The notes beneath the pieces were generated by a model. The model was not told where the DNA came from and did no database searches. It saw nothing but the letters and a program-made list of their open reading frames with translations. Both the position numbers and the translations under genes were made by a program. From Nonomuraea sp. (lineage in GTDB: Bacteria; Actinomycetota; Actinomycetes; Streptosporangiales; Streptosporangiaceae), in the NCBI GenBank assembly GCA_013362835.1, contig JABFVJ010000278.1, forward strand, positions 1-7,272: a DNA stretch of 7,272 nt, in the 5' to 3' direction. Shown piece after piece: positions 1-5,115 of the stretch (position 1 is the first letter of the stretch; each line of letters begins with the position of its first letter).

Positions 1-390
1 GGCCGCGGCCGCGATCGTCCGCTCGTCGCGCCGGTGCCCGCCCAGCCGCAGCGCCGCCGAGACGAATCCCGCGCGGGTACGCCCGTGCATGCCGACCATG
101 ACGTTCTCCCTGACCGTCATGCCGCGGAAGACCCTGGCCGCCTGGAAGACGATCGACATGCCGAGCCGGGCCCGGCGGTGCGGCGGAAGGCGTTCCACGC
201 GGTTCCCCAGGAAGGTGATCTCGCCGTGGTCGGCCGCCAGGTGGCCGGTGATGAGGTTGAACAGCGTGGACTTGCCCGCGCCGTTGGGGCCGATGACCCC
301 GAGGACTTCGCCGTCCGCGACGTCGAGCGTGACGTCGCGGACGGCGTAGACGCCCCCGAAGGAGCGCGACACCCCGCTGACCCGCAGCAC
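1..390 (-). CDS. livG: LIV-type ABC transporter ATP-binding protein (LivG-like), N-terminal part
   Basis: Cytoplasmic ATPase of a branched-chain amino acid/amide-type (HAAT) importer; it would drive uptake of the ligand captured by the binding protein encoded just upstream. Only the first 130 residues are present and the gene runs off the left edge; the family is usually about 250-300 residues. Visible are the Walker A loop GPNGAGKS (about residues 34-41, Lys40) followed by TLFNLITG, which is typical of LivG rather than LivF, and the Q-loop Gln in VFQ (about residue 83). The ABC signature, Walker B and H-loop lie outside the window. The start is the GTG at 390-388, 2 nt after the stop of the binding-protein gene and preceded by a G-rich GGCGGGG about 6 nt upstream. 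This tight spacing indicates translational coupling in one operon, with permease genes expected beyond the edge. Family is sure; the transported substrate is unknown and need not be an amino acid, because HAAT systems also carry aromatic and other organic acids. Confidence 0.93.
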   Translation of the reverse strand, partial: MLRVSGVSRSFGGVYAVRDVTLDVADGEVLGVIGPNGAGKSTLFNLITGHLAADHGEITFLGNRVERLPPHRRARLGMSIVFQAARVFRGMTVRENVMVGMHGRTRAGFVSAALRLGGHRRDERTIAAAA

Positions 391-392
391 CG

Positions 393-1580
393 CTACCCCG
401 CCGCCGCGACGGTCTTGGCGAGCTGCTCCCTGGCCCAGTCGGTCGGTACGAACGCGCCGTTCTTGACCGTGTTGACCGAGATGAACTCCGGCGAGAGGCC
501 CGAATGGTCGGTGGGGGAGTAGCGGAACCTGCCGTTCGGCGTGATCAGGTCCATGTTCTCCAGCGCCTGCTGCACCTTGGCCCTGTCGGTGCCGCCCGCC
601 TTCCTGATCGCCTCGAACAGCAGCAGGCTCGCGCTGTAGCCGTCCTGCGCGAACTGCGGCGGCGGGTAGCCGTACTTCTGCTGGTACGGCCCCGCCATCC
701 GGTCGATGATCTGCTTCTGCTTCCCGTCGGGCAGGTGCGCGCCCACCACGCCGATCGCGCTCTGCACGGTCATGCCCTCGGCCGCCGCGCCCATCGGCTC
801 CAGCCAGAGCTTGCTGGCCTGCGACGCGGTCAGGAACAGCGGCGTCCTCAGCCCCGAGGCGGCGTACTGCTTGGCCGCCGTGACGCCCGGCGCGCCCGAG
901 CCCCAGAAGACCAGGGCGTCGGCCTTCGAACCGCGTACGTGGGTGAACAGCGGGCTGAAGTCGGAGGTGGTCGTCTCGTACGGCTCGTCGACGGCGATCG
1001 TCACGCCGTACTGGGGGGCGAGGGCGACCATGGACTTGTGGCCGGAGACCGAGTAGGCGCTCTTGGAGTCCCAGGCCACGGCCACCGTCTTGATGCCCTG
1101 GGCCTGGATGTACTGCAGGTAGCGCTCGGCGTACATGCTGGACAGGGCCGGGGTGACGAAGATGTGCGACTTGATCGGCTCGACCTGCTCCTGCGCGGGG
1201 GCGAGCGACAGGTACGGCATCTTGTCGCGCTGGGCCAGCGGCTCGACGGCGAGCGCCGCGTTGGAGAAGACCGGGCCGATGAGCGCGTCGATGTCGCCCT
1301 TGATCTGGTTGTAGGCGACGATGCCCTGGTCGGGCGCGGTCTTGTCGTCGCGCGTGACCAGCTCGACCTTGCGGCCGTTCAGCCCGCCCTGCGCGTTGAC
1401 CTGCTCGACGGCGAGCTCGACCGCCTTCTTGTCCTCGCTGCCGAGCGGCGTGTAGTTGCCGGTCAGGGAGACGATGAGCCCGACCTTGATCGGGTCCTGC
1501 CCACCGGACCCGCCGCCGTCACCGCCGCAGCCGGACAACGCCAGCGCCAAACAGGCCAGGGACGGAAGAAGCCTGCGCAT
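393..1580 (-). CDS. LIV-type ABC transporter substrate-binding lipoprotein (LivK-like)
   Basis: Extracytoplasmic ligand-binding lipoprotein of the HAAT importer, 395 residues, normal for the Peripla_BP_6 / type I periplasmic binding protein family. The N-terminus is a lipoprotein signal peptide: MRRLLP basic start, hydrophobic stretch, and lipobox LSGC with the lipidated Cys at residue 18, followed by a flexible GGDGGGSGGQ linker. The mature part begins IKVGLIVSLTGNYTPLG and continues VELAVEQVNAQGGLNGRKVEL, both hallmark segments of LivK-like proteins. The ATG at 1580 is chosen because a perfect AGGAGGT lies 4 nt upstream (about 1585-1591) and the signal peptide starts right there; the reading frame stays open further upstream only as antisense of the paaX gene. 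It is first in the operon, with livG following 2 nt after the stop, and is transcribed divergently from paaX from a recognisable promoter with an embedded inverted repeat. That neighbour and the nearby acyl-CoA ligase suggest an organic acid ligand, possibly aromatic. This is inference; the ligand is not readable from sequence. Confidence 0.95.
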   Translation of the reverse strand: MRRLLPSLACLALALSGCGGDGGGSGGQDPIKVGLIVSLTGNYTPLGSEDKKAVELAVEQVNAQGGLNGRKVELVTRDDKTAPDQGIVAYNQIKGDIDALIGPVFSNAALAVEPLAQRDKMPYLSLAPAQEQVEPIKSHIFVTPALSSMYAERYLQYIQAQGIKTVAVAWDSKSAYSVSGHKSMVALAPQYGVTIAVDEPYETTTSDFSPLFTHVRGSKADALVFWGSGAPGVTAAKQYAASGLRTPLFLTASQASKLWLEPMGAAAEGMTVQSAIGVVGAHLPDGKQKQIIDRMAGPYQQKYGYPPPQFAQDGYSASLLLFEAIRKAGGTDRAKVQQALENMDLITPNGRFRYSPTDHSGLSPEFISVNTVKNGAFVPTDWAREQLAKTVAAAG

Positions 1581-1584
1581 CAGG

Positions 1585-1591
1585 ACCTCCT
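1585..1591 (-). promoter_or_regulatory. Ribosome binding site of the substrate-binding protein gene
   Basis: AGGAGGT on the minus strand, 4 nt before the ATG at 1580. It is a full anti-SD match and fixes the start of the lipoprotein. Confidence 0.85.
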
Positions 1592-1611
1592 GGACCGGCG
1601 GTGAGGCCCTG

Positions 1612-1629
1612 AATGTAGGCAGATACATT
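1612..1629. promoter_or_regulatory. Candidate PaaX-family operator, inverted repeat AATGTA-N6-TACATT
   Basis: Perfect 6-bp inverted repeat, AATGTA (1612-1617) and TACATT (1624-1629) with a 6-bp spacer. It lies in the 82-bp region between the divergent binding-protein and paaX genes and is notably AT-rich for this DNA. The left arm coincides with the -10 of the transporter promoter and the right arm lies in its spacer. The site also sits 34 nt upstream of the paaX start, so one bound dimer could control both directions, including autoregulation. That the adjacent PaaX-like protein is the binder is inference from position; no experimentally defined operator for this subfamily is known to me. 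Confidence 0.55.
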
Positions 1630-1640
1630 ACGGCTGTCAA
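1612..1640 (-). promoter_or_regulatory. Sigma70-type promoter of the LIV transporter operon
   Basis: Read on the minus strand, TTGACA (1640-1635, a perfect -35 hexamer) is followed by a 17-bp spacer and TACATT (1617-1612, 4 of 6 matches to TATAAT, keeping the key TA...T). Transcription would start near 1605, leaving a leader of about 25 nt that contains the AGGAGGT site. The optimal spacing and position make this a good candidate for the main promoter of the binding protein and livG. Its spacer and -10 are covered by an inverted repeat, so a bound protein would block RNA polymerase. No equally good promoter was found for the divergent paaX gene; TACATT (1624-1629) or TACTCT (1641-1646) on the plus strand are weak -10 candidates. 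Confidence 0.65.
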
Positions 1641-1662
1641 TACTCTGCCCAAGGAGGCTGGC

Positions 1663-2469
1663 ATGCGTCCCCAGTCGGTGATTCTGACCTTCCTCGGAGA
1701 CCACGTGTTCGGCCGCGGCATCTGCGTGTCGTCGGCGACCTTCATCGAGGCGTTCGCCCGCGTGGGCATCTCCGAGCAGGCGACCCGGTCGACGCTCACC
1801 AGGATGGTCGGCCGCGGGCTGCTGCGCAGGCAGCGTGCCGGGCGGCGCATGTACTTCGGCCTCACCCCGGCCAGCACCGAGGTGCTGCGCGACGGCGAGC
1901 GGCGCATCTGGCACAGCGGCGTCGTCAACGACGAGGACGCCGACCGCTGGACGCTGGTCGGCTTCTCGATGCCGGAGTCCTGGCAGCGGGAGCGGCACGA
2001 GCTGCGCTCCCGGCTGACGTGGGCCGGGTTCGGCCCGCTGCAGAACGGCCTGTGGATCGCTCCTGGCGAGGTGGACGCCGAGCGCGTCGCCGGTGACCTC
2101 GGGGCGGGGGTGAAGGTGTTCGCCGCCGAGCCGAGGCGGCCCACGGACATGCAGGCCCTGGTGAGGGAGGCGTACGACCTGGAGGGGCTGGGCGAGGGCT
2201 ACCGGGCCTTCCTGCGCCGGTGGGACCGGGCCGACCCGGAGCCGGACGCGCCGGACGACCTGGCACGTTCCCTGCTGCTGCTGTCCGGGTGGCTGCGGCT
2301 GATCAGGTCCGATCCTCGGCTGCCGCTGCGTCACCTGCCCGGCGACTGGCCCGCGGAGAAGGCGCAGCGGGTGTGCCACACGCTGCACGAGCGGTTCAGG
2401 CCCGAGGCGGAGGCCGTCGTGAGCCGGATACTCGACGCCGTCCCGGAGGAAACTCCGGCGTACCGGTGA
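1663..2469 (+). CDS. PaaX-family transcriptional regulator
   Basis: DNA-binding regulator of 268 residues, cytoplasmic. The family prototype, E. coli PaaX, represses phenylacetate catabolism and is released by phenylacetyl-CoA, i.e. by the CoA thioester made by a ligase. Domain order fits the family: an N-terminal winged helix-turn-helix (residues 3-70) beginning PQSVILTFLGDHV, with putative recognition helix around SEQATRSTLTRMV (37-49) and wing RAGRRMYFGLT (58-68); a Cas2-like middle domain containing RWTLVGFSMP and FGPLQNGLWIAP (about 95-134); and a C-terminal PaaX domain ending with the characteristic LRHLPGDWP (222-230). The ATG at 1663 is chosen because AAGGAGG (1651-1657) lies 5 nt upstream and the protein starts directly with the conserved segment; a longer open frame back to 1456 is antisense to the binding-protein gene. 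It is divergent from the transporter operon and immediately upstream of the acyl-CoA ligase, consistent with a local repressor responding to an acyl-CoA. The ligand is unknown; calling it PaaX itself would be unsupported, since no paa catabolic genes are visible. Confidence 0.93.
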   Translation: MRPQSVILTFLGDHVFGRGICVSSATFIEAFARVGISEQATRSTLTRMVGRGLLRRQRAGRRMYFGLTPASTEVLRDGERRIWHSGVVNDEDADRWTLVGFSMPESWQRERHELRSRLTWAGFGPLQNGLWIAPGEVDAERVAGDLGAGVKVFAAEPRRPTDMQALVREAYDLEGLGEGYRAFLRRWDRADPEPDAPDDLARSLLLLSGWLRLIRSDPRLPLRHLPGDWPAEKAQRVCHTLHERFRPEAEAVVSRILDAVPEETPAYR

Positions 2470-2495
2470 CATCAAGCGCTTGGTGACTTAGCTTG
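2466..2495 (+). promoter_or_regulatory. Possible promoter of the ligase-metE-like operon
   Basis: GTGACA (2466-2471, 5 of 6 to TTGACA) overlaps the paaX stop codon, followed after 18 bp by TAGCTT (2490-2495, weak, keeping TA...T). Transcription would start near 2502, leaving about 18 nt of leader before the ATG at 2520. The -10 is poor, so read-through from paaX is an alternative or additional source of transcript. The placement of a strong palindrome between the two hexamers supports a regulated start here. Confidence 0.4.
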
Positions 2496-2498
2496 ATG
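2470..2498. promoter_or_regulatory. KstR2-like (TetR-type) palindrome with an extra half-site upstream of the ligase gene
   Basis: CATCAAGC (2470-2477) abuts GCTTGGTG (2478-2485), giving a 16-bp palindrome with one mismatch, and a third half-site GCTTGATG (2491-2498) is a perfect inverted match to the first, 13 bp away. The core ATCAAGCGCTTGGT (2471-2484) fits AnCAAGnnCTTGnT, the motif I recall for the mycobacterial TetR-type repressor KstR2, whose regulon includes CoA-ligase and ring-degradation genes of steroid catabolism. The site lies between the paaX stop and the ligase start, in the probable spacer and -10 of the ligase promoter. Seen: the repeats and the match. Inferred: that a TetR-type, CoA-thioester-responsive regulator encoded elsewhere binds here. 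Similar CAAGCGCTTG palindromes may also serve other TetR proteins of fatty-acid metabolism. It is not a convincing terminator since no T-run follows. Confidence 0.6.
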
Positions 2499-2508
2499 GG
2501 CGGACGTC

Positions 2509-2514
2509 GAGGAG
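2509..2514 (+). promoter_or_regulatory. Ribosome binding site deciding the ligase start
   Basis: GAGGAG with 5 nt to the ATG at 2520. The in-frame upstream TTG (2493) and ATG (2496) have no such site and fall inside the inverted repeat, so 2520 is preferred. Confidence 0.75.
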
Positions 2515-2519
2515 TGCCG

Positions 2520-3995
2520 ATGCGCAATCAGGGGCTTGGGTCGTGGCCGGCACGCAGGGCGCGGATGACGCCCGGCCGGGTGGCGCTCAGTCATGCGGGG
2601 CTCCACCGGACCTACGGCGAGCTGCGCGAACGCACCGACCGGCTGGCCCATGCGCTGGCGGGTCTCGACGTCGGGCGCGGCGACCGGGTCGCCTACCTCG
2701 GGGCCAACCACCCGTCCCTGGTGGAGACGTTCTTCGCCGCGGGGCTGCTCGGCGCGGTGTTCGTCCCGCTCAACGCCCGGCTCACGCCGCCCGAGCTGCG
2801 CTTCATCCTCGACGACGCCGGCGCCCGCGTCGTGGTGCTCGGCGCGGGCCGCGACGGCGACGGGCTGCCCGGCCGGCACGTCGGCCAGGACGCCTACGAG
2901 GAGCTGATCGCCGCGGCGTCCCCCGAGCCCATGGACGAGCCCGTGCGGCAGGACGACGTCTGCCTGATCATGTACACCTCGGGCACCACCGGCCGCCCCA
3001 AGGGCGCCATGCTCACCCACGCCAACCTCATCTGGAACGCCGTCAACCTGCTGGTCGACGTGCCGCTCGCGCACGACGAGGTGACGCTGGTCAGCGCGCC
3101 GCTGTTCCACATCGCGGCCCTGGCGCAGACCCTGGTGCCGACCGTGCTCAAGGGCGGCAGGGCGCTGCTGGAGCCGTCGTTCGACGTGGGGCGCACGTTC
3201 GACCTGATCGAGTCCGAGCGGGTCACGGTGATGTTCGGGGTGCCGTCGATGTTCACCGCCCTCGCGCAGTCGCCGCGCTGGGCCACGGCCGATCTGTCCA
3301 GCCTGCGCCACCTGCTGTGCGGGGGAGCGCCGGTGCCCGCGCCGCTGGTCAGGACGTACCAGGGGCGGGGGTTGTCGTTCCTGCAGGGCTACGGCATGAC
3401 GGAGACCGCGCCGGGCGCGCTCTTCCTCGGGGCCGGGCACCCCGACGCCGAGGCGGACTCGGCCGGGGTGCCGTGCTTCTTCTCCGACGTGCGGCTGGTC
3501 GCCCCCGAAGGCTCGCCCGCCGCCCCCGGCGAGCCCGGCGAGGTGTACGTCCAGGGCCCCAACGTGATGCCCGGCTACTGGCGCCGCCCCGAGGAGACCG
3601 CCAAGGTCCTGTCGGCCGACGGCTGGTTCAGATCGGGTGACATCGGCGTGGCCGACGAGGACGGCTACGTCCGCATCTCCGACCGGATCAGCGACATGTT
3701 CATCTCCGGCGGCGAGAACGTCTACCCCGCCGAGATCGAGAGCGTCCTGTACGCGCATCCGGCGGTGGCCGAGTGCGCGGTGATCGGCGTGCCCGACGAG
3801 AAGTGGGGAGAGACCGGCAAGGCCCTGGTCGTGCTCCGGCCGGGCATGACCGCCGAGCCCGAGGAGCTGCTCGCGCACCTGGACGGCCGCCTGGCCCGCT
3901 TCAAAATCCCGAAATATCTGGAATTCGTCACCGAGCTGCCCAAGAACGCGGCCGGCAAGCTCCTCAAATCCCCCCTCAGAAAGCTCTACGGCTAA
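2520..3995 (+). CDS. Class I acyl-CoA ligase (ANL superfamily, FadD13-like)
   Basis: AMP-forming ligase, 491 residues, cytoplasmic: carboxylic acid + ATP + CoA to acyl-CoA + AMP + PPi via an acyl-adenylate. All core motifs are intact: P-loop YTSGTTGRPKG (152-162), FHIAAL (196-201), GYGMTET (290-296), GWFRSGD (369-375), hinge/A8 region DRISDMFISGGENVYPAEIES (388-408), and the C-terminal catalytic Lys480 in PKNAAGK. The wording around ISGGENVYPAEIES and VIGVPDEKWGE is closest, from memory, to mycobacterial FadD13 and related medium/long-chain or aromatic acid ligases. It is shorter than the 550-600-residue FadD group and fits the FadD13 size of about 500. It follows paaX by 50 nt and precedes the MetE-like gene by 19 nt, so the last two are probably one operon. 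Its product could be the CoA thioester that the PaaX-like or a KstR2-like regulator senses. Exact substrate is unknown: fatty, branched, aromatic or steroid-derived acids are all possible. A short AT-rich stretch near the 3' end (about 3900-3927) departs from the local codon bias but leaves the motifs intact. Confidence 0.93.
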   Translation: MRNQGLGSWPARRARMTPGRVALSHAGLHRTYGELRERTDRLAHALAGLDVGRGDRVAYLGANHPSLVETFFAAGLLGAVFVPLNARLTPPELRFILDDAGARVVVLGAGRDGDGLPGRHVGQDAYEELIAAASPEPMDEPVRQDDVCLIMYTSGTTGRPKGAMLTHANLIWNAVNLLVDVPLAHDEVTLVSAPLFHIAALAQTLVPTVLKGGRALLEPSFDVGRTFDLIESERVTVMFGVPSMFTALAQSPRWATADLSSLRHLLCGGAPVPAPLVRTYQGRGLSFLQGYGMTETAPGALFLGAGHPDAEADSAGVPCFFSDVRLVAPEGSPAAPGEPGEVYVQGPNVMPGYWRRPEETAKVLSADGWFRSGDIGVADEDGYVRISDRISDMFISGGENVYPAEIESVLYAHPAVAECAVIGVPDEKWGETGKALVVLRPGMTAEPEELLAHLDGRLARFKIPKYLEFVTELPKNAAGKLLKSPLRKLYG

Positions 3996-4014
3996 GTAGC
4001 GGAGATGATCTGCG

Positions 4015-5115
4015 ATGCGCACCTCGCCCCCCTTCCGCGCGGACCACGTGGGCAGCCTGCTGCGCCCGCCCGAGCTGCTGCGCGCCCGCGAGACGCTCAC
4101 CGGCGCCGCCCTGCGCGAGGCCGAGGACACGGCGATCCGCGAGGTCGTCCGCAGGCAGGAGGAGATCGGCCTGCGGAGCGCGACCGACGGCGAGTTCCGG
4201 CGGGCCTCCTGGCACATGGACTTCATCTACCGCCTCGGCGGCATCGGCCAGGCGGCAGGAGAACGCATCAACGTGCGCTTCCACAACGAGCGCGGCGACA
4301 TCGAGTTCAGCCCGGCGGCGCTGCGGGTGCACAACAGGATCGGGCTGAGCGAGCCGATCTTCGCCGACGACTTCGCGTACCTGCGCGGGATCACCACCTC
4401 GGCCGTGCCCAAGCTGACCATCCCCTCGCCGAGCATGGTCCACTACCGCGGCGGCCCCGCCGCCATCGACCCGGGCGTCTACCCCGACATCGAGGAGTTC
4501 TGGCACGACCTCAGCGCCGCCTACGCCGAGCAGGTCCGCAGGATCGGCGAGCTCGGCTGCGCCTACCTGCAGTTCGACGACACCAGCCTGGCCTACCTCA
4601 ACGACCCCGCCCAGCGGGCCGAGCTCGCCGGACGCGGTGACGACGCCGACCACATGCACCTGCGCTACATCCGCCAGATCAACGCCGCCCTGGCCGGCAA
4701 GCCCGAGGGCATGACGATCACCACCCACATGTGCCGCGGCAACTTCCGCTCCTCCTGGGCCGCCTCCGGCGGCTACGACCACGTCGCCGAGGCCCTGTTC
4801 GGCGAGCTCGCCGTCGACGGCTTCTTCCTGGAGTACGACGACGAGCGGTCGGGCGGCTTCGAGCCGCTGCGGTTCGTGCCCAAGGGCAAGATGGTCGTGC
4901 TCGGCCTGGTCACCACCAAGCGGGGCGAGCTGGAGTCGAAGGACACGCTCAAGCGGCGCATCGACGAGGCCGCCAGGTTCGTGCACCTCGACCAGCTGTG
5001 CCTCTCGCCGCAGTGCGGCTTCTCCTCCACCGTCGAGGGCAACGAGCTCACCATCGACCAGCAGTTCGCCAAGCTGTCCCTGATCGTCGAGACCGCGCGG
5101 GAGGTCTGGGGCTAG
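4015..5115 (+). CDS. MetE-family (cobalamin-independent methionine synthase C-terminal domain) zinc methyl/alkyltransferase, YxjG-like
   Basis: A 366-residue protein equal to the catalytic C-terminal barrel of MetE without its N-terminal folate-binding half; full MetE is about 750 residues. It starts RADHVGSLLRP, typical of the YxjG/YxjH group. Zinc ligands expected for the family are all visible: His238 and Cys240 in THMCRGN, Glu273 in FFLEYDDE, and Cys334 in LSPQCGFSS. LQFDDTS (185-191) corresponds to the thiol-substrate-binding IDEPAL motif of MetE. The zinc activates a thiolate that attacks a methyl or alkyl group. Relatives include short methionine synthases and epoxyalkane:coenzyme M transferase, so methionine synthesis is not assured. 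The ATG at 4015 places the conserved N-terminus correctly; GGAG (4001-4004) is 10 nt upstream, slightly far. The ATG at 4005 is in another frame and gives no recognisable protein. It lies 19 nt after the ligase stop, probably co-transcribed. Its stop overlaps, in CTAG, that of the convergent EEP gene. Family is sure, reaction is not. Confidence 0.9.
   Translation: MRTSPPFRADHVGSLLRPPELLRARETLTGAALREAEDTAIREVVRRQEEIGLRSATDGEFRRASWHMDFIYRLGGIGQAAGERINVRFHNERGDIEFSPAALRVHNRIGLSEPIFADDFAYLRGITTSAVPKLTIPSPSMVHYRGGPAAIDPGVYPDIEEFWHDLSAAYAEQVRRIGELGCAYLQFDDTSLAYLNDPAQRAELAGRGDDADHMHLRYIRQINAALAGKPEGMTITTHMCRGNFRSSWAASGGYDHVAEALFGELAVDGFFLEYDDERSGGFEPLRFVPKGKMVVLGLVTTKRGELESKDTLKRRIDEAARFVHLDQLCLSPQCGFSSTVEGNELTIDQQFAKLSLIVETAREVWG

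Noticed and set aside
393..2150. Long minus-strand open frame of 585 codons continuing upstream of the binding-protein start
   Set aside because: Codons upstream of 1580 lie antisense to paaX and encode nothing recognisable. The signal peptide and AGGAGGT fix the start at 1580.
1663..2469. Naming the regulator paaX and the locus a phenylacetate cluster
   Set aside because: No paaABCDE, paaG, paaZ or related genes are present; many PaaX-family regulators control other pathways.
2470..2498. Intrinsic terminator after paaX from the CATCAAGC / GCTTGATG stem
   Set aside because: The 8-bp stem has a 13-nt loop, modest GC and no T-run after it; a regulatory operator is a better reading.
2493..2519. 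Earlier ligase start at TTG 2493 or ATG 2496
   Set aside because: No ribosome binding site is present, the codons lie within the inverted repeat, and GAGGAG points to the ATG at 2520.
2520..3995. Naming the ligase fadD3 because of the KstR2-like site
   Set aside because: The protein resembles FadD13-type ligases more than my recollection of FadD3, and no other steroid-ring genes are visible, so the operator alone does not justify the name.
2472..4226. 584-codon minus-strand open frame antisense to the ligase
   Set aside because: It lies antisense to the well-supported ligase and MetE-like genes and reads as low-complexity Arg/Gly/Ala/His-rich sequence, typical of shadow frames in high-GC DNA.
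4005..4640. 211-codon plus-strand frame starting at ATG 4005
   Set aside because: It is out of frame with the MetE-like protein, has an Arg/Pro-rich composition and abuts GGAG with no spacer.
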